This document shows, piece after piece, positions 7,685 through 17,097 of a DNA stretch of 64,000 bases. This DNA is from Streptomyces sp. G-G2. GTDB lineage: Bacteria; Actinomycetota; Actinomycetes; Streptomycetales; Streptomycetaceae. The DNA is taken from positions 87,876 through 151,875 of the forward strand of contig NZ_JASISO010000010.1 in assembly GCF_030063135.1 (NCBI RefSeq). Reading direction: 5' to 3'. A model generated the notes under the pieces. That model was not told the DNA's origin. It saw nothing but the letters and a program-made list of their open reading frames with translations, and searched no databases. Both the position numbers and the translations under genes were made by a program. The number at the start of each line of letters is the position of its first letter. The stretch's first letter is position 1.

Positions 7685-9052
7685 CTAGCCGACCGTGAAC
7701 CAGCCCGAGCGCGACTTCTTCCACTCCGCGTGGGTCAGGTCCTTGGCCTCGGTCCCGTCCCCGTACAGGTCCGCCGAACCGCAGTCGGTGATCAGCTGCA
7801 CCCGTGCCCCGGGCACGTTCAGCTCGGGGACGTCGACGATGGCCTCCCAGCCGCCCGCGTCGCTGGTCGGCAGGTCGGTCCGCTTGACCGGGGCGTGCCC
7901 GGCCACCCCGTCCCAGGAGTAGAGGGCGTAGGGGTCGGTGTTGTCGTCGGCGGCCCAGGAACCGGCCAGGATCAGGTACTGGTTCGCCGCGTTCTTGCGG
8001 ATGTCGCGGATCGCGAGCCCGCCGAGGTCCAGCTCGATGCCCGCGCCGAAGGTGGCCTTGGAGCCACTGGAGAGGACCTTGTCGAAGTTGGTCACCGGCA
8101 CGATCAGCGCCTTGCCGCCGGGCACCGCGGGCGCCAGCGGCGCACGGAAGCCCACATAGGCCGTCGTCGTGGAGCCGGGCGCGAACTCCAGCCCCTCCAC
8201 GTTGAACCCGTCGATCTGCTTGGGCGCCTCGCCGGCCGCGGTGCCCGCCGCGAAGCCGTAGCGGTTGCCGTTGGCCTTGTCCCAGGCCACCAGGTCGTCG
8301 CGGAGCTTCTTGTACGAACGCCCGTAGCCGAGCTGGGTCGTGGCGCCGGACCCGCTCACCGTCGTGGTGAAGACCGTGTTCCGGGGAGCCTTGTACTCGC
8401 CGTCCTTGTTGTTGCCGAGCGAGCCGGTCCAGTAGATGGTGTCGCCGACGCGGGTGGCGCCTTCGATGTCCACCTCCTTGGTGACCCCGAGCTGCGAGCT
8501 GAAGTCCCACGTCCTGACGGGGGCCCCGGACACGGAACGGTCGTACAGACGAAGCACGTTGGACTCGTCGTCGGCGACGACGGTGTAGCCGCCGCCGACG
8601 TCCACGGCGGCCGAGGAGTCGGAGGAGCCGGTGAGGTAGCGGGCGTCGGCCGGGTTCCGTACGGCCGCGGAGGCGGCGTAGGACAGGGTCTTGGTGGCGC
8701 TCTTGCCGCCCAGCCCGGCCACCTTGAGGGTGAGGGTGGTGTAGCCGCGGCCACGGGCGGTCACGGCGAGCTCGCGGACCGCTCCGGCCCCGGTGACGGT
8801 CACGTCCCCGGTTCCGGCGACCGAGGACTTGCTGGACGCCGTCGCGCTGACGGTGAGCGCCGACACGTCGGCCCCGCTCTGCGCGACCGTCACGTCGACC
8901 AGCGGGTCGCCGACCCCGCCGACGGCTCCGGACAGGTATCCGGCGGACAGGCTGATGGTCGGCGTACCGTAACTCACGGCCTGCGCGGGCAGGTTCGTCA
9001 GGCCGGCCAGCATCAGGGCGGCGATCGCGGCGGTGCTGAGCTGCTTCTTCAT
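7685..9052 (-). CDS. Secreted beta-propeller-like protein, paralogue 1 (455 aa)
   Basis: A Sec signal peptide (MKKQLSTAAIAALMLAGLTN, ending PAQA) precedes a ~100-residue region made of short Thr/Ser-rich beta segments (VSALTVSATASSKSSVAGTG). A propeller-like domain follows, with ADDESNVLRLYDRS, EVDIEGATRVGDTIYWTGSL, NVEGLEFAPGS and GGWEAIVDVP. The DESNVLR, EGA-RVGD-IYW-GS and EGLEFAP pattern recalls DUF3616-type proteins; I give that from memory and as tentative. No catalytic residues are evident. Its ATG overlaps the stop of the upstream paralogue (ATGA), so the two are co-translated. The role may be surface or extracellular. Confidence 0.7.
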   Translation of the reverse strand: MKKQLSTAAIAALMLAGLTNLPAQAVSYGTPTISLSAGYLSGAVGGVGDPLVDVTVAQSGADVSALTVSATASSKSSVAGTGDVTVTGAGAVRELAVTARGRGYTTLTLKVAGLGGKSATKTLSYAASAAVRNPADARYLTGSSDSSAAVDVGGGYTVVADDESNVLRLYDRSVSGAPVRTWDFSSQLGVTKEVDIEGATRVGDTIYWTGSLGNNKDGEYKAPRNTVFTTTVSGSGATTQLGYGRSYKKLRDDLVAWDKANGNRYGFAAGTAAGEAPKQIDGFNVEGLEFAPGSTTTAYVGFRAPLAPAVPGGKALIVPVTNFDKVLSSGSKATFGAGIELDLGGLAIRDIRKNAANQYLILAGSWAADDNTDPYALYSWDGVAGHAPVKRTDLPTSDAGGWEAIVDVPELNVPGARVQLITDCGSADLYGDGTEAKDLTHAEWKKSRSGWFTVG

Positions 9053-10251
9053 CGGTGTCCCCCACGGACGGAGTCGAGCGTGAACCAAGCGGACCGGGAC
9101 TTCTTCCACTCGGGATGGCCGAGGTCCTTGGCCTCGGCGCCGTCGCCGTACAGGTCGGCGGAGCCGCTGTCGGTGATCAGCTGGACGCGGGCGCCGGGCA
9201 CCCGCAGGTCGGGTACGGCGACCACCGCTTCCCAGCCGCCGGGGTCGGCGGTGGGCAGGTCCGCGCGCTTCTTCGGCGCGTGGCCGGGGACCCCGTCCCA
9301 GGAGTAGAGGGCGTAAGGGTCGCTCTTGTCGTCGGCGGCCCAGGAACCCGCCAGGATCAGGTACTGGTCCGCCGCGTTCCCGTCGATCCGCTTGGGGACC
9401 TGTCCGGCGGCGGTGCCCGCGGCGAAACCGTAGCGGTGCGCGTGGGCGGTGTCCCAGGCGATCAGGTCCTCGCGCAGGCCCTTGTAGGCGGCGGTGAAGG
9501 TGACCTCGGTGGCGGCGCCGGAGCCGGTGATCTTCGTGGTGAAGACGGTGTTCCGCTCGGCCTTGTACGTGCCGTCCTTCTTGTTGCCGAGCGAGCCCGT
9601 CCAGTAGACGGTGTCGCCGACCCGGGCGGCGGCCTCGATGTCGACTTCCTTCTTCACGCCGAGGGCGGGGCCGAGGTCCCAGGTCCTGACCGGCGCGCCG
9701 GACCGGGAACGGTCGTACAGGCGCAGCACGTTGGACTCGTCGTCGGCCACCAGCGCGTACCCGCCGCCCGCGTCCACGGCCGCCGAGGCGTCCGAGGAGC
9801 CGGTGAGGTAGCGCGTGCCCGCGGCGCCGGTGCTCACGCGCGCCGAAGCGGCGTAGCCGAGGGTGGCGGCGGCGCTCTTCCCGCCGCGCCCGGTGACCGT
9901 GACCGTCAGCTCGGTGTGGCCCCGCCCGCGCGGGTGCACGGTCAGCCGGCGCCCGTCCCGGGTCCGGTCGACCCGTACGTCGCCGACGCGGGCGACCGCC
10001 GGGTCGCTGGAGGCGGTGACGGTGACCTTGAGGGAGGCCGCCGGGGCCCCGGCCTGCGCGACGTCCACGCCGACGCCCGGGTCGCCGATCGCGCCGACGG
10101 CGCCCGAGAGGTACCCGGCGGAGAGCGCGATGGCCGGTGCGGGCGGCTGCGCCGCGAAGGCGGGCCCGGTGAGCCCCGCGACGAGCAGGGCCGCGGCCCC
10201 GGCAGCCCCCACGGCACCCATGCGGCGTACCGGTGAAGGACGAACGGTCAC
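9049..10251 (-). CDS. Secreted beta-propeller-like protein, paralogue 2 with internal 71-aa deletion
   Basis: First gene of a two-gene unit and clearly homologous to its downstream neighbour along its whole length. I start it at GTG (10251), which has AGAGGA 7 nt upstream; an ATG further in would shorten the signal peptide (VRRMGAVGAAGAAALLVAGL, cleavage near AFA). It lacks the block running from FNVEGLEFAP to AIRDIRK in the paralogue: PKRIDG joins NAADQYLILAG directly. The deletion is in frame, removes 71 residues and should take out roughly one propeller blade. The rest is intact (400 aa), so it may be a diverged functional form rather than a dead gene. Confidence 0.7.
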   Translation of the reverse strand: MTVRPSPVRRMGAVGAAGAAALLVAGLTGPAFAAQPPAPAIALSAGYLSGAVGAIGDPGVGVDVAQAGAPAASLKVTVTASSDPAVARVGDVRVDRTRDGRRLTVHPRGRGHTELTVTVTGRGGKSAAATLGYAASARVSTGAAGTRYLTGSSDASAAVDAGGGYALVADDESNVLRLYDRSRSGAPVRTWDLGPALGVKKEVDIEAAARVGDTVYWTGSLGNKKDGTYKAERNTVFTTKITGSGAATEVTFTAAYKGLREDLIAWDTAHAHRYGFAAGTAAGQVPKRIDGNAADQYLILAGSWAADDKSDPYALYSWDGVPGHAPKKRADLPTADPGGWEAVVAVPDLRVPGARVQLITDSGSADLYGDGAEAKDLGHPEWKKSRSAWFTLDSVRGGHR

Positions 10252-10367
10252 GGATGGTCCTCTCGACTGCTGCGCCACGATGTGACGGCCGTCGAGAAGA
10301 TTCGGCCACCCTGGCCAACTCCCGGTGCACGGAACTCATCCGTACGGAGAACTCGGAGAACAGAGAG

Positions 10368-10394
10368 GGCCCCCGGCACGATGTGCCGGGGGCC
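10368..10394. terminator. Terminator after the suf operon
   Basis: GGCCCCCGGCAC and its perfect complement (12 bp) enclose a 3-nt loop, 60 bp past the stop of the last suf-cluster gene and upstream of the paralogue pair. Confidence 0.8.
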
Positions 10395-10456
10395 TGCCCG
10401 TACGTCTTGCGGCCGAACCGGATCAGAATCCGGATCAGCCTCGTCCCAACAGCGGA

Positions 10457-10801
10457 TCAGACGTTGAAGCCGAGCGCGCGCAGCTGCTCGCGGCCGTCGT
10501 CCGTGATCTTGTCCGGGCCCCACGGCGGCATCCACACCCAGTTGATGCGCAGCTCGTTGACGATGCCCTCCGTCGCGGACTTCGCCTGGTCCTCGATGAC
10601 GTCGGTCAACGGGCAGGCCGCGGACGTCAGCGTCATGTCGAGGGTGGCGATGTTCGCGTCGTCGACATGGATCCCGTAGATCAGGCCCAGGTTGACGACG
10701 TCGATGCCCAGCTCGGGGTCGACCACGTCGTAGAGGGCCTCGCGGACCTCTTCCTCGCTGGCCGGCTTGATCGACGCCTCGGGCGTCGCGTTCTCGGTCA
10801 T
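10457..10801 (-). CDS. MIP18/DUF59 metal-sulfur cluster assembly protein (SufT-like)
   Basis: A 114-aa protein of the MIP18/DUF59 (SufT, PaaD-like) family, which helps mature or deliver Fe-S clusters. It shows the family start EEEVREALYDVVDPELGIDV, then VNLGLIYGI and the conserved Cys region LTSAACPLTD, and ends with the WMPPWGPDKITDDGREQLRA motif usual in SUF-linked members. It is the last gene of the suf operon, its ATG overlapping the sufU stop (ATGA). That placement supports a role in cluster transfer to targets. Confidence 0.85.
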   Translation of the reverse strand: MTENATPEASIKPASEEEVREALYDVVDPELGIDVVNLGLIYGIHVDDANIATLDMTLTSAACPLTDVIEDQAKSATEGIVNELRINWVWMPPWGPDKITDDGREQLRALGFNV

Positions 10802-11259
10802 GCCGTCTTCCTCTCCGCGTCGCCCAGAGCTTGGGCGGTCGCGTCCTTCCACGCCATCCAGCTCAGCAGAGCACACTTGACCCGGGCGGGAAACTTGGCG
10901 ACACCGGCGAACGCCACGGCGTCCTCCAGTACCTCTTCCATGGCCTCGTCGGGCTCGACCTTGCCCTTCGACTGCATCAGCTCCAGGAAGGCCTCCTGGA
11001 TCCGGCGCGCGTCGGCGAGGTCCTTGCCGACCAGCAGCTCGTTCAGTACGGACGCGCTGGCCTGGCTGATGGAGCAGCCCTGGCCCTCGTACGAGACATC
11101 GGTCAGCGTCTCGCCGTCGTACTTCACGCGCAGCGTGATCTCGTCACCGCACGTCGGATTGACGTGGTGCACCTCGGCGTCGCCGTCGCGCAGGCCACGC
11201 CCGTGCGGGTGCTTGTAGTGGTCCAGGATCAATTCCTGGTACATCGAATCCAGCTTCAC
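10798..11259 (-). CDS. sufU: Fe-S assembly sulfurtransferase/scaffold SufU
   Basis: A 153-aa IscU-like protein of the SufU branch, which accepts persulfide sulfur from SufS through a zinc-bound cysteine. Conserved ligands are visible: NPTCGDEITL (Cys-Asp), GQGCSISQASASVLNELLVG (Cys) and RVKCALLSWMAWK (Cys). The SufU-specific insertion between the second and third cysteines is present. It starts at GTG, 22 nt after the sufS stop, and overlaps the MIP18-family gene by 4 nt. It acts in the cytoplasm with SufS and SufBCD. Confidence 0.93.
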   Translation of the reverse strand: MKLDSMYQELILDHYKHPHGRGLRDGDAEVHHVNPTCGDEITLRVKYDGETLTDVSYEGQGCSISQASASVLNELLVGKDLADARRIQEAFLELMQSKGKVEPDEAMEEVLEDAVAFAGVAKFPARVKCALLSWMAWKDATAQALGDAERKTA

Positions 11260-11281
11260 TGCGTCCTCGTCGCCTTCGTCG

Positions 11282-12538
11282 CTATCCGAAGAAGTTCCGT
11301 ACGTGCTCCAGCCCGTCGATCAGTGCGTCGACCTCCGCCGGAGAGGAGTACAGGTAGAACGACGCTCGCGTCGTCGCGGGAATTCCGTAACGCAGGCAGA
11401 CGGGGCGCGCGCAGTGGTGTCCCACGCGGACCGCGATGCCCTGCTCGTCCAGGACCTGGCCGACGTCGTGCGGGTGGATGTCTCCCAGGGTGAAGGAGAT
11501 GGCCGCGCCGCGGTCCTCGGCCGTGGTGGGGCCGATGATCCGCAGGTCGGGGACTTCGAGCAGGCGCTTGACCGCGTACTCGGTGATCACGTGCTCGTGC
11601 GCGGCGATCTTGTCCATGCCGATCGCGGTCAGGTAGTCCACGGCCGCGCCGAGGCCGACGGCCTGGGCGATCGGGGGGGTACCCGCCTCGAACTTGTGCG
11701 GGGCCGGGGCGTAGGTCGAGGCGTGCATCGACACGGTCTCGATCATCTCGCCGCCGCCGAGGAACGGGGGCAGGTCCTCCAGCAGCTCCTGGCGTCCCCA
11801 CAGGACGCCGATGCCGGTCGGGCCGCACATCTTGTGGCCGGTGAAGGCCACGAAGTCGGCGCCGAGCGCCTGTACGTCGAGCGGCATGTGCGGAGCGGCC
11901 TGCGAGGCGTCGATCAGCACCAGCGCGCCGACCTCCTGCGCGCGCCGGACGATCTGGTCGACGGGGTTGACCGTGCCCATGATGTTGGAGACCAGCGTGA
12001 AGGAGACGATCTTCGTCTTCTCCGTGATGACCTCTTCGATGTTGGACAGGTCGAGGCGGCCGTCGTCGGTGAGGCCGAACCACTTCAGCTTCGCGCCGGT
12101 GCGCTGCGAGAGCAGCTGCCACGGCACGATGTTGGAGTGGTGCTCCATCTCCGTGATGGCGATCTCGGTCTCGCGGTCGACCCGGTAGGGCTCGTCCGCC
12201 CAGCCGAGCATGTTCGCGACCAGGTTGAGCGACTCCGAGGCGTTCTTGGTGAAGATCACCTCGTTGCGGCTCGGCGCGTTGATGAAGGCGGCGACCTTGT
12301 CACGGGCGCCCTCATACAGCGCCGTGGCCTCCTCGGCGAGCACGTGCACGCCGCGGTGGACGTTGGCGTTGTGCTGCTCGTAGTACTCGTTCAGCGCGTC
12401 GAGCACCTGGCGCGGCTTCTGCGAAGTCGCCGCGTTGTCCAGATAAACGATCTTCTTCCCGTCGTGGACCACACGATCCAGCAGGGGGAAGTCCTTGCGG
12501 ATCGCCTCGGTGTCGAGGAGGCCAGGCAACTGCGTCAC
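11282..12538 (-). CDS. sufS: Cysteine desulfurase SufS
   Basis: A 418-aa PLP-dependent group II desulfurase that removes sulfur from cysteine and passes it to SufU. The PLP lysine is in AFTGHKMCGPTGIGVLWG. The persulfide cysteine is in VGHHCARPVC. An N-terminal IRKDFPLLDR and YLDNAATSQKP are typical of the family. It starts with GTG, overlapping the sufC stop by 4 nt (GTGA), so it is translationally coupled. Confidence 0.95.
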   Translation of the reverse strand: MTQLPGLLDTEAIRKDFPLLDRVVHDGKKIVYLDNAATSQKPRQVLDALNEYYEQHNANVHRGVHVLAEEATALYEGARDKVAAFINAPSRNEVIFTKNASESLNLVANMLGWADEPYRVDRETEIAITEMEHHSNIVPWQLLSQRTGAKLKWFGLTDDGRLDLSNIEEVITEKTKIVSFTLVSNIMGTVNPVDQIVRRAQEVGALVLIDASQAAPHMPLDVQALGADFVAFTGHKMCGPTGIGVLWGRQELLEDLPPFLGGGEMIETVSMHASTYAPAPHKFEAGTPPIAQAVGLGAAVDYLTAIGMDKIAAHEHVITEYAVKRLLEVPDLRIIGPTTAEDRGAAISFTLGDIHPHDVGQVLDEQGIAVRVGHHCARPVCLRYGIPATTRASFYLYSSPAEVDALIDGLEHVRNFFG

Positions 12539-13299
12539 GCGGTAGCGCCACCCTTCACGTACTTGTCGTAACCCTCGGCCTCCAGCTGGTCGGCCAGCTC
12601 GGCGCCACCGGACTCGGCGATGCGGCCGTTGGCGAACACGTGCACGAAATCGGGCTTGATGTAGCGCAGGATGCGCGTGTAGTGCGTGATCAGCAGGGTG
12701 CCGACCTCGCCGCCCTCGCGGACGCGGTTGACGCCCTCCGAGACGACACGCAGGGCGTCGACGTCGAGGCCGGAGTCGGTCTCGTCGAGGATCGCGATCT
12801 TCGGCTTGAGGAGCTCCAGCTGGAGGATCTCGTGGCGCTTCTTCTCGCCGCCGGAGAAGCCCTCGTTGACGTTGCGCTCGGCGAAGGCGGTGTCCATCTG
12901 GAGCTGCTCCATCGCGGACTTGACCTCCTTCACCCAGGTGCGCAGCTTGGGGGCCTCGCCGCGGATCGCCGTGGCCGACGTACGCAGGAAGTTGGACACC
13001 GAGACGCCGGGGACCTCGACCGGGTACTGCATGGCGAGGAAGACACCGGCGCGGGCGCGCTCGTCGACGGACATCTCCAGGACGTCTTCGCCGTCGAGGG
13101 TGACGGTGCCACCGGTGATGGTGTACTTCGGGTGCCCGGCGAGCGAGTACGCGAGGGTGGACTTGCCGGAGCCGTTCGGACCCATGATGGCGTGCGTCTC
13201 ACCCTGCTTGACGGTGAGGTCGACGCCCTTGAGGATCTCGCGGGCGCCGTTTTCGGCCTCGACGGAGACGTGCAGGTCGTGGATTTCAAGCGTTGCCAT
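12535..13299 (-). CDS. sufC: Fe-S assembly ATPase SufC
   Basis: A 254-aa ABC-type ATPase that powers the SufBCD scaffold. Walker A is GPNGSGKSTLAYSL, the signature is NEGFSGGEKKRHEILQ, Walker B is PKIAILDETDSGLDVDAL, and the H-loop is LLITHYTRILRYI. The FSGGEKKR and DETDSGLD forms are SufC-specific. It works in the cytosol without a membrane partner. It lies between the Rieske gene and sufS, 7 nt from the first. Confidence 0.95.
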   Translation of the reverse strand: MATLEIHDLHVSVEAENGAREILKGVDLTVKQGETHAIMGPNGSGKSTLAYSLAGHPKYTITGGTVTLDGEDVLEMSVDERARAGVFLAMQYPVEVPGVSVSNFLRTSATAIRGEAPKLRTWVKEVKSAMEQLQMDTAFAERNVNEGFSGGEKKRHEILQLELLKPKIAILDETDSGLDVDALRVVSEGVNRVREGGEVGTLLITHYTRILRYIKPDFVHVFANGRIAESGGAELADQLEAEGYDKYVKGGATA

Positions 13300-13306
13300 G
13301 GATACC

Positions 13307-13624
13307 TCAGGACTCCTGGGTGAGGGAGACGAGCACGTCGTCCCCTTCGATCTTTACGGGGTATACGGGTACGGGGCGCGTCGCCGGAAGGCCGGACGGC
13401 TTGCCGGTCCGCAGGTCGAACGACGAGCCGTGCAGCCAGCATTCGATCATGCAGTCTTCGACCTCGCCCTCCGAGAGGGAGACGTTCGCGTGCGAGCAGA
13501 TGTCGTTGATCGCGAACACCTCCCCCTCGGTGAGGACGAGGGACACCGGCGTGCCGTCGAGTTCCACCCGCTTGGGGGTGTCCTTCTCCAGCTCGCTCAG
13601 CGCACAGGCCTTGACGTAAGACAT
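13307..13624 (-). CDS. Rieske-type [2Fe-2S] ferredoxin of the suf operon
   Basis: A 105-aa soluble Rieske domain of the biphenyl-dioxygenase-ferredoxin type. The two cluster motifs are complete: C-x-H in DICSHANVSLSEG and C-x2-H in IECWLHGSSFDL. Its ATG overlaps the sufD stop by one base (TGATG). Its place between sufD and sufC is conserved in actinobacterial suf operons as I recall. It may donate electrons for cluster assembly or be an early target; its exact job is unknown. Confidence 0.9.
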   Translation of the reverse strand: MSYVKACALSELEKDTPKRVELDGTPVSLVLTEGEVFAINDICSHANVSLSEGEVEDCMIECWLHGSSFDLRTGKPSGLPATRPVPVYPVKIEGDDVLVSLTQES

Positions 13625-14835
13625 CAGACCGAGCCCTGCAGCTCGGTGTCGATCTTCGCCAGCAGGCGCTCCTCGATGTCGTCGACACCGATCTGCTGGA
13701 CGAGTTCGGCGAAGAAGCCGCGCACCACCAGGCGGCGGGCCTCGTCGGCCGGGATGCCGCGCGACTGGAGGTAGAAGAGCTGCTCGTCGTCGAAGCGGCC
13801 GGTCGCGGAGGCGTGACCGGCGCCGACGATCTCGCCGGTCTCGATCTCCAGGTTCGGCACCGAGTCGACCCGCGCGCCGTCCGTGAGGACGAGGTTGCGG
13901 TTCATCTCGTAGGTGTCGGTGCCCTCGGCGGTCTTCTCGATGAGGACGTCGCCGATCCAGACCGCGTGCGCGTCCTGGCCCTGCAGCGCGCCCTTGTAGA
14001 CCACGTGGGACTTGCAGTGCGGGGCGCCGTGGTCGACCAGGAGGCGGTGCTCCTGGTGCTGGCCCTTGTCGGTGAAGTACAGGCCGAGCAGCTCGGCGTC
14101 GCCGCCGGGGCCCGCGTAGGTCACCCGGGGGTGCAGCCGGACCAGGTCGCCGCCGAAGGTGATCACGATCGACTTGTAGGTCGCGTCACGGCCGACCAGC
14201 GTGTTGTGCTGGGAGCAGTGGACGGCGGTGTCGTCCCAGTCCTGCACGGACACGACGGTGAGCTTGGCGCCGTCGCCGACGAGGAAGTCGACGTTGGCGG
14301 CGCGCACGCCGTCACCGGTGTGGTCGATGACGATGACCGCCTCGGCGAAGGCCTGGACGTCGAAGACCGTGTGACCGAAGGTGGTGCCGCCCTCGCCGTG
14401 CAGGGAGACGCGGACCGGCTCGGTCAGCACCTGCTCCTTGGGCACGGTGACGACCGTGGCCTTGGCGAAGGACGAGAACGCCTGGGCGGCGACGCGGTCG
14501 ACGGGCGTACCGGCCTTGCCGACGCGCGCGTCGTCGCGGTCCACCGACTCGATGGTCACGCCCTCGGGCGCGTCGATCTGGGCCTTCATCGTGCCGTTCG
14601 CGACCGCGGTGCCGTCGTGGAGACCGCGCAGGCGGGCCAGCGGGGTGAAGCGCCACTCCTCCTCACGGCCGTGCGGCACGGGGAAGTCCGCCACGTCGAA
14701 GGACGGGGGCGCGCTCATCCGGGTGGCGACGGTGGACTCGGCGGCCACCGCGATCGCGCCGGCGGTGGTGGAGCCCGCCGCGGGGGTACCGCCCTGAACC
14801 GAAAGGTTCTCGGGGGCGTTCTGAGCCTCTGCCAT
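13624..14835 (-). CDS. sufD: Fe-S assembly scaffold protein SufD
   Basis: A 403-aa partner of SufB and SufC in the de novo cluster scaffold. The C-terminal beta-helix core carries the family pattern IETGEIVGAGHASATGRFDD, followed by QLFYLQSRGIPADEARRLVV, with the near-invariant His in GAGHAS. The N-terminus has a longer Ala/Thr-rich lead (GGTPAAGSTTAGAIAVAAES) than enterobacterial SufD. It ends overlapping the Rieske gene and begins 70 nt after sufB. Confidence 0.93.
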   Translation of the reverse strand: MAEAQNAPENLSVQGGTPAAGSTTAGAIAVAAESTVATRMSAPPSFDVADFPVPHGREEEWRFTPLARLRGLHDGTAVANGTMKAQIDAPEGVTIESVDRDDARVGKAGTPVDRVAAQAFSSFAKATVVTVPKEQVLTEPVRVSLHGEGGTTFGHTVFDVQAFAEAVIVIDHTGDGVRAANVDFLVGDGAKLTVVSVQDWDDTAVHCSQHNTLVGRDATYKSIVITFGGDLVRLHPRVTYAGPGGDAELLGLYFTDKGQHQEHRLLVDHGAPHCKSHVVYKGALQGQDAHAVWIGDVLIEKTAEGTDTYEMNRNLVLTDGARVDSVPNLEIETGEIVGAGHASATGRFDDEQLFYLQSRGIPADEARRLVVRGFFAELVQQIGVDDIEERLLAKIDTELQGSV

Positions 14836-14905
14836 GGCTGTCGTCTTGCTCTCTTCCTGCGTCTTGCGTCAAAGGGATCTGCGCTACGGGACGGGCGGGG
14901 CCGGA

Positions 14906-16321
14906 CTAGCCGACCGACCCCTCCATCTGCAGCTCGATCAGCCGGTTCAGCTCCAGCGCGTACTCCATGGGCAGCTCGCGCGCGATCGGCTCCACGAAGC
15001 CGCGGACGATCATGGCCATGGCCTCGAACTCCGTCAGGCCGCGGCTCATCAGGTAGAAGAGCTGGTCGTCGGAGACCTTGGAGACGGTCGCCTCGTGACC
15101 CATGGACACGTCGTCCTCGCGGACGTCCACGTAGGGGTACGTGTCCGAGCGGGAGATCGTGTCGACGAGCAGGGCGTCGCACAGCACGTTGCTCTTGGAG
15201 CCGTGCGCGCCTTCACCGATCTCGACCAGACCGCGGTAGGAGGTGCGGCCACCGCCTCGCGCCACCGACTTGGAGACGATGTTGGAGGAGGTGTTCGGAG
15301 CCATGTGGACCATCTTGGAGCCGGCGTCCTGGTGCTGGCCCTCGCCCGCGAAGGCGATGGAGAGGGTCTCGCCCTTGGCGTGCTCGCCCATCAGGTAGAC
15401 GGCCGGGTACTTCATGGTGACCTTGGAACCGATGTTGCCGTCGATCCACTCCATGGTCGCGCCCTCGTACGCCACGGCGCGCTTGGTGACCAGGTTGTAG
15501 ACGTTGTTCGACCAGTTCTGGATCGTCGTGTAGCGGCAGCGGCCGCCCTTCTTCACGATGATCTCGACCACGGCGCTGTGCAGCGAGTCCGAGGAGTAGA
15601 TCGGAGCGGTGCAGCCCTCGACGTAGTGGACGTAGGCGTCCTCGTCGACGATGATCAGCGTCCGCTCGAACTGGCCCATGTTCTCCGTGTTGATACGGAA
15701 GTAGGCCTGGAGCGGGATGTCGACCTTGACGCCCTTGGGGACGTAGATGAACGATCCGCCCGACCACACGGCGGTGTTCAGCGAGGCGAACTTGTTGTCA
15801 CCGACCGGGATGACCGTGCCGAAGTACTCCTGGAAGAGCTCCGGGTACTGCTTGAGCGCGGTGTCCGTGTCGAGGAAGATCACGCCCTGCTCCTCCAGGT
15901 CCTCACGGATCTGGTGGTAGACGACCTCGGACTCGTACTGGGCCGCGACACCGGCGACGAGGCGCTGCTTCTCCGCCTCCGGGATGCCGAGCCTGTCGTA
16001 CGTGTTCTTGATGTCCTCGGGCAGGTCCTCCCAGGAAGCGGCCTGCTTCTCGGTCGAACGCACGAAGTACTTGATGTTGTCGAAGTCGATGCCCGAGAGG
16101 TCGGCACCCCAGTTGGGCATGGGCTTCTTGCCGAACAGCTTGAGGCCCTTGAGGCGGAGCTTCAGCATCCACTCGGGCTCGGACTTCTTCCCCGAGATGT
16201 CGCGGACGACATCCTCGGACAGACCCCGCTTGGCAGCCGCTCCGGCCGCGTCGGAGTCGGCCCAGCCGTATTCGTAGGTGCCCAGGCCATCCAGCTCAGG
16301 GTGAGCGATCTCCGTGGTCAT
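14906..16321 (-). CDS. sufB: Fe-S assembly scaffold protein SufB
   Basis: A 471-aa core scaffold on which Fe-S clusters are built. Typical regions are visible: [40 protein letters not shown] (conserved Cys), and near the end [20 protein letters not shown]. No intein is present, unlike some mycobacterial homologues. The ATG has a strong GGGAGGAA site and overlaps the sufR stop by 4 nt. It is the first structural gene of the operon. Confidence 0.96.
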   Translation of the reverse strand: MTTEIAHPELDGLGTYEYGWADSDAAGAAAKRGLSEDVVRDISGKKSEPEWMLKLRLKGLKLFGKKPMPNWGADLSGIDFDNIKYFVRSTEKQAASWEDLPEDIKNTYDRLGIPEAEKQRLVAGVAAQYESEVVYHQIREDLEEQGVIFLDTDTALKQYPELFQEYFGTVIPVGDNKFASLNTAVWSGGSFIYVPKGVKVDIPLQAYFRINTENMGQFERTLIIVDEDAYVHYVEGCTAPIYSSDSLHSAVVEIIVKKGGRCRYTTIQNWSNNVYNLVTKRAVAYEGATMEWIDGNIGSKVTMKYPAVYLMGEHAKGETLSIAFAGEGQHQDAGSKMVHMAPNTSSNIVSKSVARGGGRTSYRGLVEIGEGAHGSKSNVLCDALLVDTISRSDTYPYVDVREDDVSMGHEATVSKVSDDQLFYLMSRGLTEFEAMAMIVRGFVEPIARELPMEYALELNRLIELQMEGSVG

Positions 16322-17097
16322 GCGGGGTTCCTCCCGGCGGTGCGTACAGAAGCTGTTACTGATGTGTTGGTCTGTGGGGCGTGTGCGGCGGGCCCGGCGC
16401 TTCGTGGAATGAAGGTCGTGCACACCCCGTCGCCGTGGGCGATGGTCGCGAGCCGCTGCACGTGCGTCCCGAGCAGGCGGGAGAAGACCTCGGTCTCCGC
16501 CTCGCACAGCTGTGGGAACTGCTCGGCCACGTGGGCGACCGGGCAGTGGTGCTGGCAGAGCTGTTCACCACTCTGCGGCCCCGGGGCGCTCTTCGCCGTA
16601 GCAGCGTACCCGTCCACGGTCAACGCCCTGGCCAGGGCCTCGGCGCGGTCCGCGGGGTCCGCCGCTTCGACCGCCTCGCGGTAGCTGACCGCCTGGGTCT
16701 CCAGCCTCGCCCGGGCGAAGGCGGCGACCGCCGCCTCACCCTGCTCCCCGCCGCCCGCGGACTGCGCGATCCAGCGCAGGGCCTCGGCGGCTAGGGCGTC
16801 GTAGGACTGGTCGAAGGCGTCGCGGCCGCACGCGGTGAGCGCGAAGACCTTCGCGGGGCGGCCCCGGGTCCGGGCGCCGTAGACGCGCTGCTCCCGGGAG
16901 GCGATCACGTCGTCGGCGACGAGCGCGTCGAGGTGGCGCCGTACGGCGGCCTGGGTGAGGCCGAGCCGCTGGGCCAGGTCGGCGACGGTCGACGGACCGT
17001 GGTCCAGGATCGACCGCGCGACCCGGTCGCGGGTGGACCGCTCTCCGGTCGCGAGTTCCCCCTGGGGGGCCTCGATCTGCCGTTCGCCGTATTTCAC
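16318..17097 (-). CDS. sufR: Fe-S cluster-sensing repressor SufR
   Basis: A 259-aa winged-helix regulator leading the suf operon. The N-terminal DNA-binding region ([20 protein letters not shown]) has a wing with [12 protein letters not shown]. Cysteine ligands follow near the C-terminus: [20 protein letters not shown] (C-x3-C-x13-C) plus GVCTTF, the set expected for a [4Fe-4S] cluster. With the cluster bound it should repress the operon; cluster loss under iron shortage or oxidation should release it. It starts at GTG with no ribosome site, inside a CAAC-N6-GTTG palindrome, suggesting a leaderless or near-leaderless autoregulated mRNA. Confidence 0.93.
   Translation of the reverse strand: MKYGERQIEAPQGELATGERSTRDRVARSILDHGPSTVADLAQRLGLTQAAVRRHLDALVADDVIASREQRVYGARTRGRPAKVFALTACGRDAFDQSYDALAAEALRWIAQSAGGGEQGEAAVAAFARARLETQAVSYREAVEAADPADRAEALARALTVDGYAATAKSAPGPQSGEQLCQHHCPVAHVAEQFPQLCEAETEVFSRLLGTHVQRLATIAHGDGVCTTFIPRSAGPAAHAPQTNTSVTASVRTAGRNPA

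Noticed and set aside
9053..10339. One 884-aa protein spanning both paralogues
   Set aside because: The frame is merely open through the upstream gene. The downstream paralogue has its own ATG and signal peptide, and the upstream one is read in another frame with overlapping ATGA.
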